This document shows, in pieces, positions 36,301 to 47,410 of a DNA stretch of 64,000 bases. Each line of letters starts with the position of its first letter. Position 1 is the first letter of the stretch. The notes under the pieces are model-generated. The model searched no databases. It was not told the DNA's origin and saw only the letters and a program-made list of their open reading frames with translations. A program made the translations under genes and the position numbers. The stretch comes from Aquilaria yunnanensis (taxonomy: Eukaryota; Streptophyta; Magnoliopsida; Malvales; Thymelaeaceae): positions 75,806,501 through 75,870,500 of the forward strand of contig CM077593.1 in NCBI GenBank assembly GCA_039654915.1, in the 5' to 3' direction.

Positions 36301-36999
36301 TAATAAACACTGAGGCTCAAAAGTGCTCACTGGTTATTTATTTTCCTTAGGTAACAAGCAACATATTTTAACTGCTTTAAAAAATTAACAACCGTTTCGA
36401 ATTTACAAGGTATACATCCAATGATGATATTTCCATGAGTTGGGTTCCTAAATGCAAACAAACAACCTAATTTCATGATAAATGTTCCTACATGCAACTA
36501 TTTATGTTTGCAAGAAAAAAAAATGCTATGCATGTCACATAAAGTAAGATGTGTCTTAAGAGTGAAAAATTACTCTTTACTCAGCTATGATAAATTAAGT
36601 GCTTTGTCTAATGGCTTTAATATCAGCATGAGAGAAACTAAACTAAAAAAAATCAAATATTAACTATCCCTCCCCTCAACCAGATTAAGACACTGTCCCC
36701 AATGTCAAAACATAGATAAGAAGAGTGAAGAATAAATTACCTAAAATGGTAGTTATTGAAAATAAAAAACCTGAAATAACTTAAACCAAAATAAAGAAAA
36801 TGCAGATAGTAAAACTAAAAGATAAGATAAATAGATCTACAAGTCCAATTACTCTCTTTCACAATGCTTCATCACTTATTAAGGATTGACAACCTGTAAA
36901 AGGAAAAAAAATAAAATAAAATGGCATTAATGTACAATAGTTGTGATTGTGGCTCACATTTTCCATTGGTTTTACGTCCAGTAACGGCTTCAATGCCTT
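33400..36999 (-). other. Non-coding 3' region of an Athila-type gypsy element
   Basis: The phrase GAGTGCAAGTGTTGAACCAC near 33,475 and the CCCCCCAACTAGGTTCTTGC stretch near 34,905 are typical of the long untranslated tracts of Athila-like elements. The pol remnants on the minus strand begin to the right. Frames are closed. A run of 14 C lies at 34,209-34,222. I cannot fix the 3' LTR boundaries. Confidence 0.4.
34675..34810. repeat. Short imperfect tandem repeats (GAATAGTAAAAAT-type)
   Basis: The words GAACAGTAAA, GTACAGTAAA, GAACAGTAAG, GAATAGTAAA (twice) and GAATAGTAAC follow each other at intervals of about 15-25 bp. Confidence 0.5.
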
Positions 37000-37500
37000 C
37001 TATGAGTCGGGAATATGCTTTCCATCCAATTTTGTTATAAACTGGCAAACAAGGTCGTTTAAAGTCAGATTCCCAAGACTGTAATGCTCTCGTTCTCTAT
37101 GAAAAATCCTCCATAAACCAAGAATTTCACGTTGCACTAATCCACAAGAATGTGTCTCAAGAGTTAATCGGATATTATCCAAAGAATCCTTACTCGGGCC
37201 ATTGTTAACGAATTGTATTTTATCTTCTCGATTATCAGACACCATTCCTAAAGAATGATATCCAGTATCACAAGTCCATCAACCACATTTATAACAGACT
37301 CGTAACCTTTTCTCTCTTCGCTTTTTGACATAAGAGCTTTTGCCTAAGCCAGGCATGTGAAACACAAATACATCTGGGGTTTCACCAGCCAAACGGACCT
37401 TAGCTTCAATTAACCAACGCACATCTTTGGGAATGCCATTGTGCATCAAAACTCTAAATCTTTCACATCTAGCTTGATAAATCCATTTAAGAACATTTAT
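37000..37500 (-). pseudogene. Unidentified protein fragment with a CxxC-type motif
   Basis: From 37,500 leftward one frame runs about 165 codons with a single internal TGA (37,219-37,221), ending at a TGA at 37,000-37,002. It reads INVLKWIYQARCERFRVLMH, then DVFVFHMPGLGKSSYVKKRR, CYKCG, the stop, WTCDTGYHSLGM, and ends FITKLDGKHIPDS. The Cys pattern (CxxC and a third Cys three residues on) could bind zinc. It is not part of any Athila domain I know and looks like a host-gene exon caught between decayed Athila pol and its 3' region. A polypyrimidine tract with CAG lies further on, near 36,893, so a second exon is possible. No function can be named. Confidence 0.4.
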
Positions 37501-37639
37501 TGGAAGAGATGGAAAGTGTTTTCACAAAACAGGAAAAACAAAATCTATTGATGAGAAAAAATTAAGAGATGAGAGAAGAAATCAGTTATTATGGGAAACT
37601 GAGATAACCGACTTGAGAGCCACAGAGTACCGTATCCGC

Positions 37640-38618
37640 CACTTAACAGGGAAGAAATGGATCCTACTTTTTAACAATTTTCAAAGACTTTGGAAAATGC
37701 ATGTGCGTCTTTAAACAAAGAAGGACAGTAAAATTCAGACTACAAAATCTTTACAGCTATTTTCTTTGACAAAAATTGTCTTCTGCACGTTTTAAAATCA
37801 GAAAATTTAATGACACTTTTTACCTTATCCTTAGGTATGCATCTCGTAAATATCTGGTCAAGACAATATTTGAAAAGATAAGAGTCATCCCAATAAAAAT
37901 TTGCCACCTCATATGAAAATTTTTTCTTATCTTGGATACTCCACTGAACTAGTATCCGTCCTATCACCAAAAAGTTGACAATATTAGCAAACCAAGGTAC
38001 TGTAGTGATAGAGAATAAAAATTTATCAGGAAAATAATCATTTATAGATGTAGCCTCAATTGATAAATCTGTTGTCAGTCTTGACAAATAGTCAGTGACA
38101 ACATTTTTTATGCCCTTCTTATCCTTGATCATAATGTTGAACTCATGGAGGAATATAACCCAACGTATCAGCCTTGATTGAGCATCTTTCTTTAACATTA
38201 GGTATTTCAATTCCTTGGGTAAAAGCTTCAACTCAATTGTGTGAATTTTATTTTGCTCTTCAATTTTTGGTTTCCAACATGTGTTTTTCACCTGTGAAGA
38301 ATCAAGCAATGAACATATGTTAGATGTATCTTGATTCATTTGTATAATCGATTTAAATAAATTAACCAAATAATTTTTTAGAGGATCAGAGATACTTCCT
38401 TCTTTGATGTGGTTTTTCCCAATAGTATCAATGAGGCAAACTTCCTCACTTTCATCTTCTTTTTCAGGTGGCTGCTTAAGAAAGTTGAAAATATTTAACT
38501 CCAATGTTATATTTCGAAATGTTAGCTTCATTAATCCATTCCTACAATTAATTAAGGCATTAAAAGTTGCTAAAAATGGACGTCCTAAGAAAACAGGTAT
38601 TGAATTCTTGATTTCCAC
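37640..38618 (-). pseudogene. Athila-type pol with reverse transcriptase deleted in frame
   Basis: A 292-codon frame (38,618-37,740) starts inside the protease/polyprotein with SIPVFLGRPFLATFNALINC, continues through the acidic linker to KLLPKELKYLML, and then passes directly to RLIRWVIFLHEFNIMIKDKK and VVTDYLSRL, the C-terminal end of RNase H. It goes on with DYFPDKFLFSITTVPWFANI and YWDDSYLFKYCLDQIFTRC, the zinc-binding start of integrase. Intact Athila elements have about 400 codons of reverse transcriptase and RNase H at that junction. The integrase HHCC motif has lost its histidines. Beyond the stop at 37,740 sequence still reads EFYCPSLFKDAHAFSK, the next integrase box, to about 37,640. 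Confidence 0.75.
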
Positions 38619-38639
38619 TTATGGTGTGTCCAAAACAAT

Positions 38640-39345
38640 AAAACCCACAGGATATATGAATTTTTTTATTTAGACTAACACATCTTCAATGACTCCGCTG
38701 GGCACTTTCACTAATCTGTCAGCAAGTTACTTCAACTGGTTTTAACTCACCCAAATTTAGTTTTTGGTAAATTGAATATGGAAGTAAGTTTACACTAGCC
38801 CTAAGATCAAGTAATGTTTGCTCAATTTTATGTTCTCCAATGAAATATGGAATTGTTGGACAACCAAGATCCTTGTATTCAAAGCAGTGTTATTTTGAAT
38901 AATAGAACTTACCTGTTAGACTAAGAAGGCTTTCTTTTTCACATTCAGTTTTCTTTTAACAGTGCATAAATCCTTTAAAAATTTGGCATAAGAAGGTACC
39001 TGTTTAATTGCATCTAACAAAAGGATATTGATCTTTACCTGTTTGAAAATATCCAAAATTTTAGGATTTTGATTCACCTTCTTAGGAATAGTTAACGCCT
39101 GAGGAAGTGGAGGTGTTGGTGGAGATTCAATTTGTTCTTCACTTGGTATAGGTTCAACCTCTTCTTTACTCTTAGAAGTTGACTCATCGTCTCCTTCACA
39201 AGGATTAGGAATGGATTTTTCAACAACCTTACCGCTGTAGAGTGTAATGATTGACTTCACTTAATCCATAGTTTGGCCTTCATTTAGAGAAGCTAGTACA
39301 CTAAATGACCCTTGTGCCCTATCAAAACCAATTAGCTTAATTCAC
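38640..39345 (-). pseudogene. Athila-type gag C-terminus and protease N-terminus
   Basis: The frame at 39,260-38,916 reads SIITLYSGKVVEK, a Pro/Glu-rich spacer, then QVKINILLLDAIKQVPSYAK and FLKDLCTVKRKL, all conserved in Athila gag-pol. After a stop, other frames give GCPTIPYFIGEHKIEQTLLD, LRASVNLLPYSIYQKLNLGE and KVPSGVIEDVLV, the protease. The active-site word, usually DLGAS, is DLRAS, a Gly to Arg change next to the catalytic Asp. Upstream the sequence is Athila-like to about 39,345 (RAQGSFSVLASLNEGQ) and then changes to the Tat extra-ORF block, so most of gag is missing. Confidence 0.7.
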
Positions 39346-39359
39346 TCCATGAGAGACAT

Positions 39360-41604
39360 CATAGAAATGACAAAACTAGAGCTGGCTTCGCCTTGGATGG
39401 TCCTTCAGCCTAGTGGCACATACTTTGCCATTGATAGAGTCTTCTCAACGATGTCAATCTTGATCTCTGCCGTCTTCAACAGGGATGCCCGGCAATCGGC
39501 CTTCTTGAAGGCCTTCTCCTCTTTTCCCTTAGATGACTTAAGAGCTTTTTACAGCCTCTCCACCACCTTTTCCAGCTTTTTGACGCACCCTCCTCCTGCT
39601 CCTTCGCCTTCTTCATTAATTTGAGGTCTTGCGCTAGGGTACTCTGAGTGGTATGTTCACTCTCTAACTTCTTCCTTAAGGAGTCCTTAGCATTTTGCAG
39701 GATTGAGGGATTGCACGACCTTTTCTTAGGCGAAAAATAATTCTCCAATACTATAGGTAACAATATCTTCTTGTTAAGCCAAACATGTTAGAACTAAACA
39801 TACACCAAGGCACTAAAACTACCATAGAATGTACTTAAAGTATACTGCAGCCTATGCTCAATAGATGGTGGCTATCCGCCAAAGGGGATTAGGCTAAAAA
39901 GTGTAGATCTCTAGGGATCTTTAGCCCATTAATGATATAGTGGGTGATGTCCGTTCAATCCTCAAGGATAGATTTGCCAATATCCACTACCCATAAAGAG
40001 TTGAAGACCTAGTCAGGCATGATCTTCTTCAATGCCAAGTTGTGCCTCTGTGCCTGACTATGTTCAAGGATCATGTTGCGAGGTTGAAAATGCTTATCAA
40101 CTGACAGCTCAAGCAGACCCCATCAAGCAAATGCTACCTTATTGGATATGACCCCTGTTAGAATGTTGGGGGGAGGAGGAGGAAAATAAGGGCTAACCGC
40201 CTTCTCCTCCTACAACCCCCACCCAGTCAACTTTTGGGACACTACCAGAGCTTTAAGGCTTGCATTAAAGGAAGAACCAATGGTCTTTGAGTGCTTATCC
40301 ATAGGGGCTAGATAAAAAAACTCCAAATTAGCACAAAACAGCATCAAGTCAACAGAATAGATGTTGTTGAAGGAAAAATTATCCATGGAAGCCCTATCAT
40401 CGCCTCGAGAAGCATGGACCTCCATTAGGGCTGTAGGGTACAACCTTTTCTAGATGAGTTGAGCCTCTAGAGGAGACTTAGAAAAATCTAAAACCTGAGG
40501 GGCCAACTTGGATGGTAGAGCCCCCAACGACTTCTTGGCCATCCCAGTGGCATAGGCTGCTTTGGTTGAAAGAATAAGAATCTTGCTAGCATCAGCTAGA
40601 GCATTGATGATGCTATTGTGCCTCTTCATGTACTCTTTGGGAAGATTGTTTATCCCTATGGTAAAAAACAAAGTTAGTACTAGTTAAAGGCATGAAAATT
40701 GAGGAAAATAGGATCCATGCATAGAGCATAACTCTTGGTATCCAGGGGGCCTTGCTTAGCCTAAATGCGATACCAAATTCCTTTACCAGGCTTCCCTCCA
40801 AACCTTCCTTCCACTTAGAGGGATTCTTTACATCATTATAACTCCGATTGGTCTTGCTAAACTTCACCCATCGGAGAGTCATTTTGTCAAGAACTATACA
40901 GTAGGAGAACAATACTAAAAAATTGTTATTTTCTACCATTGACTTTAGCCACGTGACCAAGCCAACATAAAAGTAATGACCCTTAGAGCCCTCGTATATT
41001 GGCAGCTGCTGGACCAAGGCCTGTTGCATAGTGCTAGCGAACTTACAGGGAAATCCCCACGCTGGTTCACTCAAGGTGAAGATGAAGCAGTTCTTCCACC
41101 TCCCACATGAGTCCCTGCAGGATACGAAGGCAAAAAACTTGTTCTCTCCTCTATTAACGATGCATTGTGGAAGAAACTGTAATATTTCTTTAAGTTCAGC
41201 ATGTATAACTAGAGAAAAAAGTTCAACAAAGGGCTCACCGTCATCATCTTACAGTAAACTATAAACCTATTAATATGTACAAAAGATTTCGAGGTCAGCT
41301 GTGATGGTGGCACTTGGTAATGATCGTAAAACTACTTCACTAGTGGGTGGAGAAGAAAGCGAAGTCCCACTTGAAGTTGATCTGTATAGACCGAAAGGAC
41401 ATCGTATTTCTTGTCACTACACGTGAGGCCCCCATCCTTCAGCACCTGATCACGGGAAAGGGTGGCCACAATGTTATTTGGCCAATAATACCACTGTAAA
41501 TTCATTGCCAAAGTTCCCTCATTGTGCTCCATCACAACACCTCTTAAAGCCTTAACATTGGGAGAAAAACAATATCTCCGATGAATTAGCCTCGCTGGCA
41601 GCAA
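39360..41604 (-). pseudogene. Decayed antisense extra ORF of a Tat element (Transposase_28-like)
   Basis: Minus-strand pieces in order: 41,604-41,332 with SVYTDQLQVGLRFLLHPL, the signature start of the PF04195 domain (putative gypsy type transposon); 41,074-40,613 with LVTWLKSMVENNNFLV and DKMTLRWVKFSKTNRSYN; 40,671-40,450 with MKRHNSIINALADASKIL; 40,443-40,210; and a Lys/Glu-rich piece 39,763-39,476 of coiled-coil type. Stops separate the pieces. Such ORFs occur in Tat-lineage elements between pol and the 3' LTR, on the strand opposite to pol. The plus-strand Tat-like LTR at 42.1-42.8 kb lies beside its start, as expected. The homologous ORF at 62.5 kb is far better preserved. Confidence 0.6.
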
Positions 41605-42099
41605 CCCTAGATGATGATCTTGGAGGCTCTATCTGGAAAAAAAATTGCAAAATATGTTAGCGCCATCACTAGCATATGATGGGTGGAAAAATGATGGTTG
41701 AGAGCAGCCAAAAAATTCAAAACAGTAGAAATCCCCAACCAAAATTATTGAAAAAAATTACTATTATAAACTATAAATAAGAGGCTCATTACCTGATTGT
41801 GGGAAGCTCGATGGAAAGAAACTTCGAAGATTTGAAAGATCTGACAGAGAGCACGACAAACAACAATGAGCAAGAGTAAGAAATGCACTAACAAAGCAAA
41901 AAGCACGTAGATGGTAAAAAGGATAATGAAAAAACCCTACTTTATGTATACGGTAAACCCATAACCTTTGAGTTAACTCCTGGAAACCATCACTATAATC
42001 ATTGCATATTTTTCACCCTATGAGAAGAAGCCACGTAGCCATGAACAACCATCAAGAATGGGCACACTTGCTTACCTCCCTCAGGCACATTTATTAGAC

Positions 42100-42815
42100 A
42101 TTGCTTTATCTCCTTCCTTGACCATTGAACTTGCCACATGTAACATAGGATGGAAAGAGCAGGAAAAACAATGATGATATTTTTGCTATTTTCTCAAGAA
42201 GTAGCCCAGAGAGGCATTGTACCCCTCCTGACAAGACAACGACGAATAAGGCATGGCCTAGCGCAAGAATAGATGGATCGTACCCTTATTAAACAAACAC
42301 AGACCACCATTTAAAATAATGAAAATGGAGGGGCCCGGCCCACATTTTCTTACAGGGAGGGGACCTATTGATAGGAAATGGAATCGTTATGAGGCCCAAA
42401 ACAGCTAAACCTTTATCTGATGGATTCGCAAAAAAAAGGCCTAATGAGGTAACAAGGGAATTGAGATCCCGTAATCATGGGATTAGCTAGAGGATCCCTG
42501 TCAAATAGCTATTTACTCTTATCTCCCTTAGCTACATAAATCCTTCTATTTGCTAATCCCGAGGTATGACATTCTGACTTTTCACCCTCTAGCTCATCTC
42601 TATTCACTGATAATCTAATTTGATTGTTGGAGAATTTTCCTTGGGAAAACATCCTAGGGTTCTAATGCTGTCTTTATGTGCAGGACCTCATTGCGGAGTT
42701 CACCATACCTCTAAGCCAAGCCAATATGACCCTTTCAACAATCATGCACCATCCATCGGAAAGATACATAGTGTGCTAGAAGGCCTATGCTTCTTGCATC
42801 TGTGTCAAACTTGAC
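42100..42815 (+). repeat. Tat-type LTR (3' LTR of element 2), edges approximate
   Basis: It contains a TATA-like TACATAAAT at 42,533-42,541, then a degraded R/U5 region: GATTGTTGGAGAATTTTCCT, GGGAAAACATCCTAGGG, and a pyrimidine-rich tract ending TGTGCAGGACCTC. These follow the order seen in Tat LTRs, including element 1 at 8.0-8.2 kb. Orientation is plus, opposite to the extra ORF at its left. The right end meets LINE sequence at about 42,830. Confidence 0.45.
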
Positions 42816-42829
42816 AAAGAGATACAGGG

Positions 42830-43600
42830 GGTTTGCTTTGAAGATGAAAGATTGAGAAAGATATAATCTTGTAGAGTGGAGCTTTTGGATAAGATCATTA
42901 AGCCATAAAATAAGGGATGATATATTGAAAAAATAGTTTCAAAACATAATTTCATTCATCCTATCCAAATGATCCAAAGAGTAGCTGCCAAGAAGAAAAA
43001 AAATCTAGATTATATTTCTTGTGAGAATCTAGGATGTTAAGAACCAATCCTTGAAAAAAAATATTAGTGGAGCTGAGAGGGTTGACACAAAAATGGCCCT
43101 AGATTTTCTGAGAACTGTGGTAACCCCAGAATAAATGCATTAAATTTCTTCATGGGCGTTACATCTATGGCAATAGGAATTTACAAATCCACCATGAGAG
43201 GAAATATTTGATGTCATCGATAAAGCATTTAGAAGACACTTCCAGACCAAGATTTGAAACTTATGAGGGAGACATGAGGCCTAAAGCCACTTGATAATGC
43301 TAAAGAAATGAGGATTTTGAGAGAGGCCTTGACTATGTCTTTCCAAACTTTGAAGTGGGTTAGAATTGTGAAGTAGATGGTAAACAAATCCTTATTTTGG
43401 TAAATAGTTGCCCGACTGGCGGCCTTCCCAAACAATAGTATCACCACTAAAGAAAGTTGAAAGGGCTAGCATGGAAAAAATAACATCTTTGATTTGCATA
43501 GAGATCAAAGATTCCTAAAGGTCTATATTCTGGGCTTGCTCTTGATGAGAAGCTAGGTCTGTTACTTTGAGGTTTTTATTGGAGTGAAAAGTCGAGCATG
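42830..43600 (-). pseudogene. LINE zf-RVT domain and 3' end (left part of a split LINE)
   Basis: Minus-strand reading gives SGDTIVWEGRQSGNYLPK, then FQILVWKCLLNALSMTSNIS, SHGGFVNSYCHRCNAHEEI and further helical sequence. This is the zf-RVT pattern (IWK..., LP, C-x-x-C, HE). It follows directly on the reverse-transcriptase tail found at 44,520-45,250 on the same strand, with gypsy DNA between them. Frames shift repeatedly. Confidence 0.65.
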
Positions 43601-43659
43601 TAGTTAAACAAAAATCTAGAAATACACTAGGGATCCAGGAGTCATACTATACCCAGATT

Positions 43660-44520
43660 GAAGAACCATTAATATAAGCATGGAAGGTACAACTAAAGAT
43701 AGTAAGGACCTCTTAAAGATAACTAGTGGACCAATCACAAGAAAGAAGGCTAAGGAGCTCACTAGTGCACTTCAAGCTTTTATCTCAAGCTATTTCATGG
43801 AGCATGGACTTGGATTTTCACAAGGAGCTGCTGGAACATTCAACAAATCATAAGGGGATGATGGCCAAGCTTGTTACATAATTCTAGACTACCTAGACAA
43901 GTCCAAAGACAAGGAACCCCAAGGGCACCCTTTAAGTGCACTTTGGAGCCCCCTTGATGTGTTCATGGGTCATTTTCTTCCACAAGCTGAATCTTTGAGC
44001 CATGAAGTTTCAAGACCTCTTTTCAGCATCTAAAAGAAGGTCTCAAGCTAATGGAACTCAATTATTTAAGTTGTAAGTTGAAGACAGAAGCAAAAACCCT
44101 AAGGAGCCCTTAACTGCATTCGAGAAGACCATTTTGGGGTTTTTAGGTCCCATCTTGTGTTCTAGCATATTTTATTCTAATTTTATGTTTATTTAAATTA
44201 TTTAGGATGTTATTAAGGCCATGGAAGTGATTGAGGTCACTTAGAATAAGTGCCATATGTTGCACACATTAAACATGTGCAAATTAAGTGAATGAGTCCT
44301 AGTTTGACTAGGTTTTCTTAACTCCTTTGAACTTAGGGTTTTGCTGTGAATTTTGGCCTACTTTTTGCCCTACTCTTACCCAATAAATAGGCACATATTT
44401 TGGGTGAAAAACAAAGCTTTTAACCAAAATAATATTGCTCTTTTGAAGGGAAAATTTTCTTTGGTTCTTTGAAGACTACCTTGGCACATAAGTTGCTTGT
44501 GTTCTTTGGTTTTCTTGTAC
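43660..44520 (+). mobile_element. Gypsy 3' end with LTR inserted in a LINE
   Basis: About 860 bp that separate two parts of one LINE. The left part encodes a short gypsy-type C-terminal peptide (43,680 onward). The right part is non-coding with a TATA-like CCAATAAATAGGCAC near 44,380 and LTR texture. The 5' part of the gypsy element is missing. Both edges are inferred from where LINE homology stops and resumes. Confidence 0.5.
43680..43853 (+). pseudogene. C-terminal tail peptide of a gypsy polyprotein
   Basis: ATG at 43,680 opens 57 codons to a TAA; it includes KITSGPITRKKAKELTSALQ and FISSYFMEHGLGF. The box G-P-(I/M/L)-T-R-x-x-A-K-x-L-x-x-A-L is common in the last exon-like ORF before the 3' LTR of plant gypsy elements. 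The same frame reads on past the stop through DYLDKSKDKEPQGHPLSAL, which suggests that the stop is a later mutation. Confidence 0.5.
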
Positions 44521-45250
44521 TTCTTTTTTTCTAATCACAAGTTGATTAAGGGTGTGGGTTTAAACCCAGTCTCTTTGATGTATTTGTGGAGCTTGCTAGC
44601 ATCTTGGGCACATTTTATTGTCTTTATACCATTGGAGTTCGCATCAACCATCCTCAATACACCATGTGCAAGCCTAACCAAGAAGGCTATGCCCATAAAG
44701 CAAACTACTCCATACTGGAGTTGCATTGCTTTTATTCCCAGTAGTCTATATGGATTAGGAGTTACCTTATTTAGCCGCTAGAACATAATAGACCAGTTTG
44801 TTAGGGTTCCCAGCAAAAATTCTCTAGAAAGTTCGAGTCAAATGAGCTTGGTTGAAAAGTCTCATACCATGCCATTGATTACTAGGCTGCCCATCCCTTT
44901 TGGTAACAACAGAAGACTTTTTTTCTTGAGATAAAAACCATTTTTATCTAGAGCACCCAACCACCAAAACTAAACAAACTTAGTATAAATCTAATCTAAA
45001 ACTGTAATAGGTACTTTGAATAGGGACATAAGGTAAACAGGTAAAGAAGTAAGGGTGGAGTTTATTAAAGTAAGTCTCCTAGCATCATTCAACAACCTCT
45101 GCTTCCTGTTATTTAATTGTGTTGAGGTCTTATCCACTAGAATTGGAAAAAGGAGGATTTTAACAGATCCTGAGATAATGAAACCGCCAAATAATTGAGA
45201 ATATCTGAAGTTACTTTAAATAACAAAACACTGCAGAACTCCCGGACCAG
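44520..45250 (-). pseudogene. LINE reverse-transcriptase C-terminal part (right part of split LINE)
   Basis: From 45,120 leftward: RQ/KQRLLNDARRLTLINSTL, then TSLPVYLMSLFKVPITVLD, the strongly conserved region after the LINE reverse transcriptase (normally LIKSVLSSLPVYYMSLFKIP). Further left are NPNKLVYYVL, NATPVWSSLLYGHSLL and AWCIEDG, matching the W-x-I-G-D-G box. Continuation in the zf-RVT domain is found at 43,470 after the gypsy insertion. Stops and shifts are present. Confidence 0.7.
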
Positions 45251-45369
45251 GTTGCTCGGCATATTATGACTAAAGGTCTATTTAGACTTGCCAAAATTGG
45301 TTTCTTGCCAGGCCTCAAGCTTATATAAATGCAAGGCGTGCTAAAACTGGCAATGTTTTTTTTGTGTGC

Positions 45370-47410
45370 ACTTGTAATGAATTGATATTAATGTTTCCAA
45401 CCAATAACAATACATTAAATGTTGGCAATCAATTTACACTACTGTGGAAATGTCTTTCTAGCCTGCAGGCACCACCATGACTTTGAATTTTCCTTTTTTA
45501 AAAAAAAAAATTATTTTTATTTATTTTTTAGGGTTTAGGGTTTAGGGTTTAAGGTTTAAGGTTTAGCGCCACTTATTTTTTATTTTTTTTATTTTTGGTA
45601 AACGGCCTTTAATTTTCAAGTCTGGTGATCTGTTACCTTTATTGGCTGCCGCTAAAGCTGACTCCAAACCGTAAAATATCCTGCGAGAATTTTCGTCCCC
45701 TAGCATTTTAAAAATTTTTATAGGCTTGTTGGATATGTGATAAAATTGTACCAAAAATAAAGTTAGGTATCAATCTGTAAGTTTTGTAATCAATAAGGGA
45801 CTCTAGTATATTTTATCCTTTTAAGGTCTCACTCATTTTCTTACTAAGTAAATTGCATGATAGTCTGTAATCTTTAATTATGTTTTTGTTTCAGTCCCTA
45901 TCCTATTAAACATTCTGTTTTGGTTCCAAATGTATTAAAAACATTTCATTTTAGTCCTAAATCTATTAACGATATTTCATTTTAGTTTCATTACATGAAA
46001 TTTATTAAATTAAAATATTTTCCTGATAAAATTTTTCTAGATCATAATTTGAACTATCCGGTAAGTGTTATATGATAAATTTAATTTGTATAATAATTTT
46101 TTTATAATTAATAGAAAATTCAAATAACCATTTTTAATCTATAAATTGAACTTATTTTACTCACAAAAAAAAATACTAAATTTAAATTGAAATTGTCATT
46201 TGAACTTAATTATTGTAAATTTTCAAATTCCATATATCTATATATGTAAACTTTTTATTGAATTTTGAGTTATAAACTTTTGAAATGAGCTTAATTATTA
46301 TAAACTTTCAAATTTTATGTGTCTATATATAATATTATTTAGTGTTTTGTGTTATTGATTGTAAATTTATACATACTAACAACACACGCCATGCCACACC
46401 CCCGCCCAGCCCCCTAGCCTGAATAATGTGACCAATTGCTACTCAACATCACCAATTCTCAGTGACTATGTGTATAATTATTATCGGCTTGAGAAAATGG
46501 AGAGATCATATTCATAATAATCAACTGGGGCAAGACTTAAAGTATAATAATATCAACTTTTAATTTACTTAACCGGTTACCTTTTTATATATATTTAACC
46601 CCGGAACAAAATATTCTCCATCCGACACTCATTTACGGGACTTCTTTTCGACCCAAGGTAGAGGATACCTAGCCGTTAGGTAAACCATGCCTTGTAAATT
46701 ATATGCGAACCGTATGATATATCGTGTAGCATATTTTTGCTATTCTTATAAATAAAACATTAAAAGTTATTTTAAAATGAAAATAATAAATATAATTTTT
46801 TTTACACGTTTTATATGTATTCTAATTATTTTTAGCATAACCTTTCTAATATAAATAAAATATACATAAAAAATGAAATTTTTATATATATATTGAAACA
46901 GTGAAAATTAAAATGGGAAAAAATGAATTATGTATTAATTATATTTCATCATTTTATATATGTCTGTTAATTCTATTTTGATATTATATACACACACACA
47001 TTAATATAAAATAAAAAATTTCTAGCCGTTGGTGTGCTGAATATCTGTTGTATTCCATATGATATATCATGATATATTATGATAAATTACCTAAAACACA
47101 TTAACAACTAGCGGTAAACGGTATATTTTCGGTGAGTGTAGCATGTCATTGTATACCATGCGGTATTTTGACATAATGTGAAATTAGTATATCACATATT
47201 GGATTTTCGCAGTGAGTGATATACCACAGCATTTAGGGCTGCGGTTAGACCAACTATGAGCACAACAGCATTATAATTAAGTTGTTAACAATGATTCAAA
47301 AGAAATGAACATCAAATTGCAAGCACCGCGGTTGAATTGTTCCCCGAAATGCCAGATCCATCGGTTGGTAGTGGCAACTGATAGATAGCGATTGTATGAT
47401 TACAGAAAAC
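45370..47410. repeat. Duplicated repeat, copy A
   Basis: Copy A and copy B (47,755-49,925) share, in the same order and orientation, CAATACATTAAATGTTGGCA, TCAAGTCTGGTGATCTG, CCAATTCTCAGTGACTA, CTAATTATTTTTA and the end block around GACCAAC(T/C)ATGAGCACAAC. Copy A has its own insertions: a telomere-like one at 45,493-45,606, and about 700 bp between 45,700 and 46,425 whose opening TAAATTGCATGATAGTC resembles a DNA-element end. No gene is recognised; minus-strand ORFs with the shared word RSPDLKI are present in both copies but short. Confidence 0.7.
45527..45568 (+). repeat. Interstitial telomere-like repeat, six units
   Basis: TTTAGGG at 45,527, 45,534 and 45,541, then TTTAAGG at 45,548 and 45,555, and TTTAGCG at 45,562. 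The first three match the plant telomere repeat exactly. They sit in a 114-bp AT-rich insertion flanked by CTTTGAATTTTC and CTTTAATTTTC. Confidence 0.85.

Noticed and set aside
37520..37690. Plus-strand open stretch with charged, protein-like composition (KLRDERRNQLLWETEITDLR)
   Set aside because: It overlaps the minus-strand Athila integrase box and its flank, is under 60 codons, and has no start or splice context.
44497..44781. 94-codon plus-strand ORF first taken as part of a gypsy LTR
   Set aside because: The opposite strand reads as a LINE reverse-transcriptase tail (NATPVWSSLLYGHSLL), so the plus-strand frame is a shadow.
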